A stretch of DNA of 64,000 nt from Cytophagales bacterium. Its GTDB lineage: Bacteria > Bacteroidota > Bacteroidia > Cytophagales > Spirosomataceae. The notes under the pieces are model-generated. The model was given only the letters and a program-made list of their open reading frames with translations, was not told where the DNA came from and ran no database searches. Location of the stretch: the NCBI GenBank assembly GCA_013298865.1, contig JAAFJL010000006.1:1-64000 (forward strand). Reading direction: 5' to 3'. The position numbers and the translations under genes are program-made. Shown here in pieces: positions 46,230 through 53,736 of this stretch; the stretch's first letter is position 1; every line of letters begins with the position of its first letter.

Positions 46230-49200
46230 ATGTTCACCGCTATGAACAAACTCTTTACCAGTATTCGTGGGCTTTTGCCCTTGATGTTAGGTTTTTGCTT
46301 GTTATTTATGAGCAAACCCGTACACGCACTCACGACAGTCATTTCGACTGATACCTCGTGGCGTGTTTATCTCCAACCCCCAGCCCCTCCAGCTTCTTGG
46401 CTTACGGCTCCAGCAGCTTCGCTTAGTCCGCTAACTTGGCGTGTACCAGGCGGTGGAAAATCCAATTGCGGTCAATTAGGAATTGCGGGTGTAAACAAAA
46501 TTTGGTATCCCAATCTTTTGCCTTACTCGCCGTACCAGACTTGTTATTTTCGGAAGAGTTTCATGGTCGATAAACTCTGTGAAGTAAAATCCTTGGTGAT
46601 TGAAGCTGCTTCAGACGATGAGTTTACACTTTATGTCAACGGAAATTATATCGGTATAGGTGGTGCAGCTGCCAAAACGATGACCATTCCTGTGTCTTAT
46701 CTCAGATGTGGCGAAAACGTTATTGCTATCAAAGCGAGAGATATTGCTGCTGTTTGCTGGTGGATGAGTGCGAGGGCAACAATGACAACTAATCCGATTG
46801 CTTTTGCTGTTTCAACAAATGCGACTGCTGCGAATCCTATCTGTGCAGGAACAAGTTTGCAATTATTTGCTACTGGAATGCCAGCAGGTACAACGTATTC
46901 TTGGACAGGACCGAGTGGATTTGTTTCTAATCTGCAGAATCCTGTAATACCTTTTGCAGCTATAACCGCAACGGGTATTTATACGGTTACGGCTTCTTAT
47001 GGGCAATGTTGCAAATACACGCTTTCTATCAAAGTAGGTGTAAAGAATTGCTGTGAAACTTCTCCTGTTGCAAATGACTGTTGTCTGGATTTTACCAGTA
47101 AAGGCATTAAATGTGTAGCTGGAGTTTATTATTTTTCTTTCTGTGTGAAAAATAACTCTGGGCATAACATTCAACAAGTAAAAGTCTTTAGTACAACGGC
47201 TGGGGTAAATTATACACCAAATATTTTCTCGGTAAGTCTTGCTCCAGGGCAAACTTATTGTAATACCGTTGTTGTATCTGGACCTAATGCTGTGGCAGGA
47301 AATACGGTTTGTATGAAGGCTGAATTGGTAGAAATTGACAAGAATAAATGCGAGGAAATATGGTTCTGTATTTCTAAAAATGAACTCTGTTTACCATTGC
47401 CATTCTGTCCAGTTGTGCAAAATTGTGATTCTGTAAAAGTAAGTCTTGCTCCGAATATCATTACTATCTGTAAAGGTGATTCGGTTCAACTCAATCCAAT
47501 TGTTTCACCAGCGTCAGGGCTAAATTATCTTTGGACACCTGCTACTGGATTAAGCTCGACAACAATCAAAAATCCTTGGGCAAAACCAATCGTAACAACC
47601 AATTATGTGTTGGTAGTCTCTTTGCCTGGAACAAACTGTCTCAGAGAATCTGGGGTTACAGTTATCGTAAAAGATTGTCCGAAACCTTGCGATTCTTTGT
47701 CAGTTGCCTTTAATCCAATCAATTTAACGATTTGTAGAGGTGATTCTGTCAAACTAAATCCGATTGTTACGCCATCTTCTGGAGTAACTTATACTTGGAC
47801 ACCACCAGCAGGATTAAGTTCGACAAGTATCAAAAATCCTTGGGCGAAACCAACCACAACTACTGCTTACACACTAACAGTAGCGATTGTTGGTACTAAT
47901 GGACAAACTTTGTGCAAACGGAACGCAACTGTAAATGTAACTGTGAAAGATTGTCCGAAACCTTGTGATTCCTTGTCAGTTGCCTTTAATCCTACAACTG
48001 TTACGATTTGTAAAGGAGATTCTGTCCAACTGAATCCGATTGTAGCACCTTCATCTGGAGTGACTTACCTTTGGACACCACCAACGGGTTTGAGTTCGAC
48101 AACGATTAAAAACCCTTGGGCAAAACCATTAGTGACTACTTCTTACGTTTTAGCAGTTGGGATTAAAGGAACTAATTGCCTAAGAGAAGCTGTGATTCAA
48201 GTGATTGTGAAAAATTGTCCAAAACCTTGCGATTCCTTGTCAGTTGCCTTTAATCCAATCAATTTAACGATTTGTAGAGGTGATTCTGTCAAACTAAATC
48301 CAATTGTTTCGCCAGCTTCTGGAGTAATTTATACTTGGACACCGCCAGCAGGATTGAGTTCGACAAGTATCAAAAACCCTTGGGCAAAACCAACCACAAC
48401 AACTGCCTATACGCTGACAGTCTCAATTGTTGATGCTACTGGACAAGTTTTATGTTCTCGGAGTGCAACAGTGACTGTAACCGTGAAAGACTGTACAAAT
48501 CCTTGTGATAAGTTGTCGGTTAATTTTACTCCAATGAGTGTTACGATTTGTAAAGGAGATTCTGTCCAATTAAATCCAAATGTAACGCCAGCAGTAGGAG
48601 TGACCTACCTATGGACACCACCAACGGGTTTAAGTTCGACAACGATTAAGAATCCTTGGGCAAAACCAATGGTCACGACTTCTTATGTTTTGGCAGTTGG
48701 GATTCCTGGAACAACTTGTCTGAGAGAAGCTGTGATTCAAGTAATTGTGAAGGATTGTACAAAACCTTGCGATTCCTTGTCGGTTGCTTTCAATCCGACA
48801 ACTCTAAATATTTGTAGAGGTGATTCTGTCCAATTGAATCCGATTGTAACGCCGTCGTCTGGAGTAACGTACCTTTGGACACCACCAATTGGTTTAAGTT
48901 CGACAACAATTAAAAATCCTTGGGCAAAACCATTGGCAACAACAACTTACGTTCTATCAGTTGGTATTAAAGGAACGACTTGTCTAAAACAGGCTGTTGT
49001 GAATGTTGTGGTGAAAGATTGTGCAAATCCTTGTCAGAATTTATCGGTAGGATTTAATCCAAATGTTGTAACTGTCTGCAAAGGCGATTCTGTCCAATTG
49101 AATCCGGTAGTAGCACCAGCAACGGGCGTAACTTATACATGGACACCGCCAACAGGATTGAGTTCAACGACAATCAAAAATCCTTGGGCAAAACCTTTGA

Positions 49201-49592
49201 CTACAACGATATATATTCTAAAAGTTTCGATTTTGAATACTGCTGGACTACCACTTTGTATTCGGGAAGCCCCTGTAACAGTTTTTGTGAAGGATTGTCC
49301 CCCTGCTACGGGAGGTAGAATAGGAACGGGAGAAGGAAATACTAATTCAAGTGAAGGAGTGAAAGTTTTCCCGAATCCTACACAAGATGAATTGACAGTG
49401 GAAATTCCTGAAAATCTTGATTGGAAAAGTGTACAACTTGTTAATCAACAAGGAGTTAGCTTTGGTCAACAAGAACGACAAGCGGGAAGTCCGAGTGTTA
49501 AATTCAATCTTCGTAAAGCTCCGATAGGCTCATATTTGATTTTAATACAAACCACAGATGGGCAAGTTGTGAAGAAAATTATGAAGGAGTGA
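46230..49592 (+). CDS. Large secreted repeat protein with T9SS C-terminal sorting signal
   Basis: The 1120-residue protein starts at 46230 or at the internal ATG at 46242 (MNKLFTSIRGLLPLML), which gives a cleaner signal peptide. Residues about 35-185 resemble a jelly-roll domain (TFYVNG-type strand FTLYVNGNYIGIGGAA). An Ig/PKD-like region and a Cys-rich domain (FCVKNNSGHNIQQVKVFS) follow. Residues 399-1022 are seven nearly identical repeats of about 88-92 residues built on ICKGDSVQLNP and GLSSTTIKNPWAKP. The tail VKVFPNPTQDELTVEIPENL and following is a type A T9SS signal. It is probably a cell-surface or secreted adhesin; function unproven. Confidence 0.88.
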   Translation: MFTAMNKLFTSIRGLLPLMLGFCLLFMSKPVHALTTVISTDTSWRVYLQPPAPPASWLTAPAASLSPLTWRVPGGGKSNCGQLGIAGVNKIWYPNLLPYSPYQTCYFRKSFMVDKLCEVKSLVIEAASDDEFTLYVNGNYIGIGGAAAKTMTIPVSYLRCGENVIAIKARDIAAVCWWMSARATMTTNPIAFAVSTNATAANPICAGTSLQLFATGMPAGTTYSWTGPSGFVSNLQNPVIPFAAITATGIYTVTASYGQCCKYTLSIKVGVKNCCETSPVANDCCLDFTSKGIKCVAGVYYFSFCVKNNSGHNIQQVKVFSTTAGVNYTPNIFSVSLAPGQTYCNTVVVSGPNAVAGNTVCMKAELVEIDKNKCEEIWFCISKNELCLPLPFCPVVQNCDSVKVSLAPNIITICKGDSVQLNPIVSPASGLNYLWTPATGLSSTTIKNPWAKPIVTTNYVLVVSLPGTNCLRESGVTVIVKDCPKPCDSLSVAFNPINLTICRGDSVKLNPIVTPSSGVTYTWTPPAGLSSTSIKNPWAKPTTTTAYTLTVAIVGTNGQTLCKRNATVNVTVKDCPKPCDSLSVAFNPTTVTICKGDSVQLNPIVAPSSGVTYLWTPPTGLSSTTIKNPWAKPLVTTSYVLAVGIKGTNCLREAVIQVIVKNCPKPCDSLSVAFNPINLTICRGDSVKLNPIVSPASGVIYTWTPPAGLSSTSIKNPWAKPTTTTAYTLTVSIVDATGQVLCSRSATVTVTVKDCTNPCDKLSVNFTPMSVTICKGDSVQLNPNVTPAVGVTYLWTPPTGLSSTTIKNPWAKPMVTTSYVLAVGIPGTTCLREAVIQVIVKDCTKPCDSLSVAFNPTTLNICRGDSVQLNPIVTPSSGVTYLWTPPIGLSSTTIKNPWAKPLATTTYVLSVGIKGTTCLKQAVVNVVVKDCANPCQNLSVGFNPNVVTVCKGDSVQLNPVVAPATGVTYTWTPPTGLSSTTIKNPWAKPLTTTIYILKVSILNTAGLPLCIREAPVTVFVKDCPPATGGRIGTGEGNTNSSEGVKVFPNPTQDELTVEIPENLDWKSVQLVNQQGVSFGQQERQAGSPSVKFNLRKAPIGSYLILIQTTDGQVVKKIMKE
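47424..49295 (+). repeat. Seven tandem protein repeats in the T9SS protein
   Basis: Seven copies of about 265-275 bp each carry CDSL-VAFNP, ICKGDSVQLNP, GLSST-IKNPWAKP and VKDC-KP. Two repeat kinds are visible: a short type ending GTxCLREA and a long type with TTTTAYTLTV. The start of copy 2 (about 47690) and copy 4 (about 48230) are almost identical in DNA over some 70 bp, 540 bp apart. This suggests duplication of a two-repeat unit. Confidence 0.9.
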
Positions 49593-49700
49593 GTTGAATA
49601 ATGAGGGAATGATTGAATGATAGAATGAAGGAATAAATTCTATCGTTCATGAAACCTCATTTTATAGGAAGTCTAATAAAATTGAATACTAAATTTTACA

Positions 49701-49736
49701 AAAAAGGCTATCAGATTAATTTCTGGTAGCCTTTTT
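49701..49736 (+). terminator. Terminator after the T9SS protein gene
   Basis: The stem AAGGCTATCAG with CTGGTAGCCTT (one G-T pair) sits between an A-run and a T-run. Confidence 0.8.
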
Positions 49737-49755
49737 TGTTCTTGAACTTGTTCCT

Positions 49756-49763
49756 TATCTTTG
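49756..49763 (+). promoter_or_regulatory. Possible -7 element TATCTTTG
   Basis: The match to TAnnTTTG lies 27 bp before the ATG of the next gene. The nearest TTG upstream is 17 bp away, slightly short spacing. Confidence 0.4.
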
Positions 49764-49790
49764 AAAGAATACTTATCAATTCAACATAAA

Positions 49791-50861
49791 ATGCTTGCAG
49801 AATTACACTATCCTTCCATTTTCTTACACGGCGAAGACTTAGACGAATACTTGGCAAAAGGTTGGTTCAGAATGGGACAGAGTATTTTTACGACGAACTT
49901 CCTCAAATTCAAAGGGTTATTCTACAATGCTATTTGGTTAAGAATTGATTTGAATACTTTTACACCATCCAAAAATCAAGAGAAATTGATTAAACTCAAT
50001 GCTCGATTTAGGGTTGAAATTAAACCACTTCTAAAGATTACAACCGAACATACAGAGCTTTTTGTAAAATACAAAACTCATATCACTTTCGATGCTGCAC
50101 CGTCTATTACCCAACTTTTGTACGATAATGATTTGAGTAATGTTTTTGATACTCAACAAGTATGTATTTATGACCAAAATAAATTAATTGCTTGTGGCAT
50201 TTTAGACTTAGGACAAACATCCTCTGCGGGTATTGTGTGTTTCTATGATTCTGATTATAAGAAACATAGCCTCGGAAAGTACCTGATGTATCTGAAAATT
50301 GATTACTGTCAGAAACGTGGAATGGAGTTTTTTTATCCAGGTTATTTTGCCCCAAATTATCCACTTTTTGATTACAAATTAGAATTAGCAAAACCATCTT
50401 TGGAATACCTTGAATTAGCGACAAATCAGTGGAAAGCTATTGGAGAATACTCCTTTTCTGATACGCCTTTGGTAGTAATGACTCAGAAATTAAATAAGTT
50501 ATCCGAGTATTTTAAGCAATGGAATTTTGAGCATAAGTTTTTCTATTATGATTTTTTTGATGCCGATTTAATAGCAAGTCTGAATGGTTTAGAACTTTTT
50601 GATTTTCCCGTTTTTCTCTATTGTCTTGAAATTGGAGATTTGAAAAATATCCCAATTATTGTCTATGATGTTCAAAGTTCGCAATACCATTTACTCCTTT
50701 GTGACGCCCCCTACACGATAGATAGACAGTTTGAAAAAGAAGATTTATTCAATAAAAATCTCCTGCGAATGACCAAGCATTTATTCGCATCAGAATCAGC
50801 CGTGGTAATGGCAAAAGTATTGGCAATGTCTTGGGAAAGAACGTCTATTTCTCAGTCATGA
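49791..50861 (+). CDS. Arginyl-tRNA-protein transferase-like protein
   Basis: The 356-residue protein begins at ATG 49791 (MLAELHYPSIFLHGEDLDEY); a TTG 30 bp upstream is less likely. It has the C-terminal GNAT-like fold of Ate1/Bpt enzymes, with the hallmark YPGYFAPNYPLFDYKLEL and WFRMGQSIFTT near the N-terminus, which matches the MGQ motif of the family. These enzymes transfer an amino acid from tRNA to protein N-termini for degradation (N-end rule). The N-terminal Cys cluster of classical Ate1 is absent, so activity and substrate are uncertain. Confidence 0.78.
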   Translation: MLAELHYPSIFLHGEDLDEYLAKGWFRMGQSIFTTNFLKFKGLFYNAIWLRIDLNTFTPSKNQEKLIKLNARFRVEIKPLLKITTEHTELFVKYKTHITFDAAPSITQLLYDNDLSNVFDTQQVCIYDQNKLIACGILDLGQTSSAGIVCFYDSDYKKHSLGKYLMYLKIDYCQKRGMEFFYPGYFAPNYPLFDYKLELAKPSLEYLELATNQWKAIGEYSFSDTPLVVMTQKLNKLSEYFKQWNFEHKFFYYDFFDADLIASLNGLELFDFPVFLYCLEIGDLKNIPIIVYDVQSSQYHLLLCDAPYTIDRQFEKEDLFNKNLLRMTKHLFASESAVVMAKVLAMSWERTSISQS

Positions 50862-51068
50862 CAAAGGATTTTTTCATGAAATTTAAGCCCATTTTAGACC
50901 TTTCCAGTAGGAGAGGAATTGGGTTAATATTTTGTAAAAGCAAGTATATATCCCCTAATTATTTCACCAAAATTGGGTTTTAAGAAAATATTTCAAAAAT
51001 AATTTTATGAATAAGTATTTGATAATCAATAAATTAAAAATATTTTACAAAAATTTAGAAAAATAAAT

Positions 51069-51101
51069 TTGGATTATTCAGATTCTTTTTTGCTACCTTT
51101 G
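51069..51101 (+). promoter_or_regulatory. Promoter of a very short transcription unit
   Basis: TTG at 51069-51071 and TACCTTTG at 51094-51101 are 22 bp apart, a near-ideal Bacteroidota promoter. It drives a transcript that seems to end at the terminator 51245-51274, about 170 nt long. The preceding gap from 50862 is AT-rich and shows no gene. Confidence 0.65.
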
Positions 51102-51126
51102 TATCACAAAAAACAAGAAAACAACA

Positions 51127-51222
51127 ATGCGAAATCGTCTTTTCAATACATCACAAGATTTATCTCTAATGTCGCAATTAGGGCATACTATCGAAAGACG
51201 GGTTTATAGTATTTTTAGGTGA
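51127..51222 (+). CDS. Small ORF (31 residues), possible leader peptide or small protein
   Basis: The ORF starts at ATG 51127 (MRNRLFNTSQDLSLMSQLGH) and ends at TGA 51220-51222. It lies between a good promoter and a terminator, in an A-rich leader of the kind used for initiation in this phylum. There is no run of one amino acid as in classical attenuators. No family recognised; it may instead be incidental to a small RNA. Confidence 0.4.
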   Translation: MRNRLFNTSQDLSLMSQLGHTIERRVYSIFR

Positions 51223-51244
51223 ATGAGATTCATCAAAATATACC

Positions 51245-51274
51245 AAAGCCCGACCGAAAAGTTGGGCTTTTTTT
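51245..51274 (+). terminator. Terminator of the first short unit
   Basis: AAAGCCCGAC (51245-51254) pairs with GTTGGGCTTT (51261-51270) with one G-T pair, followed by T. Confidence 0.75.
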
Positions 51275-51334
51275 GGTCTAATATCAGTGTAATTTTAAAC
51301 AAAAACTTAGTTAAATTTTAGGATTCAAATTATA

Positions 51335-51496
51335 ATGCTCAGAACAACCAATCAATATCTGCTGATTTCATCAAATCTAAACGGGTTACATGGCGTAAAC
51401 TCATGTTCTCGGATTGGCGATTTATTACGCCGTGATTTAGACTTGACAGTAGATTCTGATGATAAACATCTGAGGTACAGGAATTTATGCACATAA
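51335..51496 (+). CDS. Small ORF (53 residues), unknown
   Basis: ATG 51335 to TAA 51496 encodes MLRTTNQYLLISSNLNGLHG and a charged C-terminal half (IGDLLRRDLDLTVDSDDKHL). The nucleotide sequence also contains GGCGTAA/TTACGCC and ATTTATG/CATAAAT inverted repeats, so a structured RNA is an equal alternative. The next terminator shares its stem sequence with the preceding short unit. No family recognised. Confidence 0.35.
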   Translation: MLRTTNQYLLISSNLNGLHGVNSCSRIGDLLRRDLDLTVDSDDKHLRYRNLCT

Positions 51497-51521
51497 ATCA
51501 TTCTTAAATCGAATGTGCAAG

Positions 51522-51559
51522 AAGCCCGACCTCAGCCAAAAGCGAAGTTGGGCTTTTTT
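51522..51559 (+). terminator. Terminator of the second short unit
   Basis: AAGCCCGAC (51522-51530) and GTTGGGCTT (51547-51555) form a stem identical to that of the first unit, with a longer loop and a T-run. It lies 35 bp before the phosphoesterase start. Confidence 0.7.
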
Positions 51560-51593
51560 ATTTACTTCTAAATTTAGTATCAACAACAAAAAC

Positions 51594-52292
51594 ATGAAAA
51601 CAATATGGTTTACGTCCGATAACCACTTCGGACACAAAAATATCATCAAATTCAGTAATCGACCATTTGCAACAATGGAAGAAATGGATGAAGAAATGAT
51701 AAAACGCTGGAATGAAAAAGTACAGCCACAAGACGAAATTTATCATTTGGGAGACGTTGGTTTGTGTAGTTCGGGCAGATTGAAAGAAATTTTGAATCAA
51801 TTGAATGGGAAAATTTACCTCGTCAGGGGAAATCACGAAAGTGCAGCCGAAGCCTGTAAAGAACGGTTTGAATGGATTAAGGATTATTACAAACTCAAAA
51901 TCCAAGATGCTGATTTTCAGGGAGGTGAACAACAAATAATTCTGATGCACTACGCCATGAGAGTCTGGGACAAAAGCCATTGGGGAACATACCAATTGTA
52001 CGGTCATAGCCACGGAGAACTACCTGATGAAAGTGATTTATTGTCGATTGATGTAGGGGTTGATTGTCATAATTTTTATCCTATTTCTTGGGAAGAAGTA
52101 AAAGCAATTATGAAACAAAAAACATGGACTCCGCCTTTTCAGAAATTTAAACTGGAGGTAGCCCGAATGGACGAGGACGCAGTCTTGAAAACTGTCAGTC
52201 GGGAAACCCGATTTGTAGGTTCGATTCCTACTGCCTCCGCAAATAGCCCTTTAGCCCAATTGGCAGAGGCACTTGTCTTAGAAACAAGGTAG
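51594..52292 (+). CDS. Calcineurin-like metallophosphoesterase, frame running into tRNA genes
   Basis: From ATG 51594 the protein has the metallophosphatase motifs SDNHFGHKN, GDVGL, GNHES, a His in ILMHYAMRVW, and GHSHGEL, as in small phage- and bacterium-encoded phosphoesterases. The folded domain ends about residue 185 (WTPPFQKFKLE). No stop codon follows: the frame continues through the whole tRNA-Ser and into the next tRNA, ending only at TAG 52290-52292. Processing of the tRNA by RNase P would leave a non-stop mRNA. The normal end of the protein is therefore unclear. Confidence 0.85.
   Translation: MKTIWFTSDNHFGHKNIIKFSNRPFATMEEMDEEMIKRWNEKVQPQDEIYHLGDVGLCSSGRLKEILNQLNGKIYLVRGNHESAAEACKERFEWIKDYYKLKIQDADFQGGEQQIILMHYAMRVWDKSHWGTYQLYGHSHGELPDESDLLSIDVGVDCHNFYPISWEEVKAIMKQKTWTPPFQKFKLEVARMDEDAVLKTVSRETRFVGSIPTASANSPLAQLAEALVLETR
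52154..52239 (+). tRNA. tRNA-Ser(UGA)
   Basis: The acceptor GGAGGTA pairs perfectly with TGCCTCC, allowing one G-U. The anticodon stem GCAGT/ACTGT encloses CTTGAAA (anticodon TGA). A proper long variable arm (TCGGG AAA CCCGA) and a T arm GTAGG-TTCGATT-CCTAC are present, with G73. CCA is not encoded in full (GCA follows). Confidence 0.92.
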
Positions 52293-52318
52293 TGCGAGTT
52301 CGAATCTCGCAAGGGTGA
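52245..52318 (+). tRNA. tRNA-Leu-like (UAG anticodon), short variable loop
   Basis: The anticodon stem CTTGT/ACAAG is perfect with loop CTTAGAA (anticodon TAG, codon CUA). The T arm GCGAG-TTCGAAT-CTCGC is perfect. The D arm (GCCCAATTGGCAGAGGC) resembles tRNA-Leu with a 3-bp stem. The variable loop is only GTAGT, not the long arm of bacterial tRNA-Leu. The acceptor has one A-G mismatch at the end pair. A73 is present. Starts 5 bp after tRNA-Ser. Confidence 0.8.
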
Positions 52319-52325
52319 CAAAAAT

Positions 52326-52400
52326 GGTCGTGTATCCCAATCGGCAGAGGAAAATGGCTTAAACCCATTTCATGTGTGAGTTCGAATCTCACGACGACTA
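52326..52400 (+). tRNA. tRNA-Leu-like (UAA anticodon), short variable loop
   Basis: The anticodon stem AATGG/CCATT is perfect with loop CTTAAAC (anticodon TAA, codon UUA). The T arm is GTGAG-TTCGAAT-CTCAC. The D arm TCCCAATCGGCAGAGGA has the same 3-bp plan as the neighbour. The acceptor GGTCGTG with GACGACT has one mismatch (7-66). The variable loop TCATGT is short. Confidence 0.78.
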
Positions 52401-52411
52401 CAATTTTACAT

Positions 52412-52485
52412 AGGCATATACTCCAATTGGCAGAGAGCGTTGTTTCAAAAACAATGAAGTGTTGGTTCGAATCCGACTATGCTTA
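52412..52485 (+). tRNA. tRNA-Leu-like (CAA anticodon), short variable loop
   Basis: The acceptor AGGCATA/TATGCTT pairs fully (one G-U). The anticodon stem GTTGT/ACAAT has loop TTCAAAA (anticodon CAA, codon UUG). The T arm is GTTGG-TTCGAAT-CCGAC. The variable loop GAAGT is short. Same D-arm pattern (CTCCAATTGGCAGAGAG) as the two preceding tRNAs, so the three are probably paralogues. Confidence 0.82.
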
Positions 52486-52499
52486 CAATTTGTTTAAAT

Positions 52500-52573
52500 T
52501 GCTGAGTAGTTCAAAGGAAGAACATACCGCTACGGACGGTAAGGTAGAGGTTCGAGTCCTCTCTTGGTAACCA
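52500..52573 (+). tRNA. tRNA-Arg(ACG), CCA encoded
   Basis: The acceptor TGCTGAG/CTTGGTA pairs with several G-U. D arm GTTC/GAAC, anticodon stem TACCG/CGGTA with loop CTACGGA (anticodon ACG), and T arm AGAGG-TTCGAGT-CCTCT follow, then A73 and an encoded CCA, unlike its neighbours. The wobble A would normally be deaminated to inosine. Confidence 0.85.
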
Positions 52574-52595
52574 GTAATTTCTTTTTTTGGTAAAA

Positions 52596-52749
52596 GACCT
52601 CGTGAGAGGTCAAACATGATTAGCCATACGTGAAACGTATGGAATAGAGAAATGAGCGAATTCAACCCCGAATGGGGTTGAAGCCACAGATTAATTCATT
52701 TTTCCCCGAGTTTCACTCAGGGCTAATCAAATTTAATCCTTTCAGGATT
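52596..52749. repeat. Cluster of five hairpins after the tRNA array
   Basis: In order: GACCTC/GAGGTC (52596-52611), CCATACGT/ACGTATGG (52624-52642), TTCAACCCC/GGGGTTGAA (52661-52682), an imperfect CCCGAG/CTCAGGG (about 52704-52722) and AATCC/GGATT (about 52735-52749). The array is non-coding and resembles composite intergenic repeats of Bacteroidota. It may protect or end the tRNA transcript. Confidence 0.6.
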
Positions 52750-52826
52750 TCAAAAAAGAAATTGCTGCTTGGCAACTATTTCTTATCTAAATCTTTAATA
52801 ATCAAACACTTAAATTCAATACTAAA

Positions 52827-53150
52827 ATGAGAAATGACGTAATTAAGAATTTCCTTGTCAATTCTGAAGAAACAGGAAGACATATTGTAGTCTCGATAAG
52901 GACTGGACGCAAGTATTTTATTGAACCGATTGGCGATGGCAGAATGGCAGATTGGGGAAGCTATAATCCAAGCACAGGGGACATAGAAAATAAAAAAGGA
53001 GCTGGAAAATACACGGGTTCTGTTACGTCTGAAAACTCTGTGATTATTGAAAAAAACGGTTTCAGTAATATTCATTTCGTTGAAAAAGGTAGTCCTTATT
53101 CTGTCATTGATAAAATTGATGCAGACTATCCAACCATAAGTAGGAGTTAA
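52827..53150 (+). CDS. Orphan hypothetical protein (107 residues)
   Basis: The ORF starts at ATG 52827 (MRNDVIKNFLVNSEETGRHI) and encodes a small beta-rich protein (VVSIRTGRKYFIEPIGDGRM, then DWGSYNPSTGDIENKKGAGKY). No membrane segment and no motif that I recognise. It lies between the hairpin cluster and the endonuclease V gene on the same strand, so it is probably part of the same accessory block. Confidence 0.55.
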   Translation: MRNDVIKNFLVNSEETGRHIVVSIRTGRKYFIEPIGDGRMADWGSYNPSTGDIENKKGAGKYTGSVTSENSVIIEKNGFSNIHFVEKGSPYSVIDKIDADYPTISRS

Positions 53151-53226
53151 GTTTTAGGATGAAAAATTTCCAAATAAAAAATGCAAGTTTTTGATTTTCA
53201 AATACTTAAACCGATAAAAAAATAAA

Positions 53227-53727
53227 ATGATACTCGCCATAGATGTATTTTACGAACAGAATAAAGCAAAGATTATAGGCATATTTTTCAATGAATGGGC
53301 GGACGAAAAGTTCGCCCAAAAAATAGAATTGTTTCGTCATGATATTGCTGAATACGAACCAGGAGCTTTCTACAAGCGAGAATTACCCTGTATTTTGGAT
53401 GTCCTCGAACAAACCAATGTAGCAAATATCCAGTGTATCATTGTAGATGGATATGTCTATTTGGATGATGACAAAAAGTTGGGTTTGGGTGGTTATTTAT
53501 ACGATGCCATCAATCAGAAAGTTCCAGTTATTGGTGTTGCAAAAAATCATTTTGCCAACAATACAAAATACGTGATTGAGGTTCTCAGGGGTGAAAGCCA
53601 GAAGCCCTTGTATGTCACTGCCGTAGGTACAGATTTGGAAGAAGCCGCAAATAATGTCAGGAATATGCACGGTGCATTCAGATTTCCAACATTATTGAAG
53701 GAATTGGATAATCTTACAAAGCAATAA
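53227..53727 (+). CDS. Short endonuclease V-like protein
   Basis: The 166-residue protein has the endonuclease V core: AIDVFYE near the N-terminus (catalytic Asp), IVDGYVYLDDDKKLGLGGYL (the DG...LG segment) and PVIGVAKNHF (the GVAK lysine). It is about 55 residues shorter than the E. coli enzyme and lacks the usual N-terminal helices. Endonuclease V nicks DNA or RNA next to inosine. It stands between the tRNA array and the interrupted tRNA-His. Confidence 0.85.
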   Translation: MILAIDVFYEQNKAKIIGIFFNEWADEKFAQKIELFRHDIAEYEPGAFYKRELPCILDVLEQTNVANIQCIIVDGYVYLDDDKKLGLGGYLYDAINQKVPVIGVAKNHFANNTKYVIEVLRGESQKPLYVTAVGTDLEEAANNVRNMHGAFRFPTLLKELDNLTKQ

Positions 53728-53736
53728 TTGTTAGAC

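Noticed and set aside
46863-47252. Minus-strand ORF of 129 codons inside the repeat protein gene
   Set aside because: The sense protein has clear secretion and sorting signals; the antisense frame has no recognisable features.
47424-49295. CRISPR or other DNA repeat array
   Set aside because: The repeats are long, in frame and protein-coding, with no spacers.
52277-52283. Amber-suppressor tRNA in the array
   Set aside because: The loop reads TAG as the anticodon, which decodes CUA; a suppressor of UAG would need CTA.
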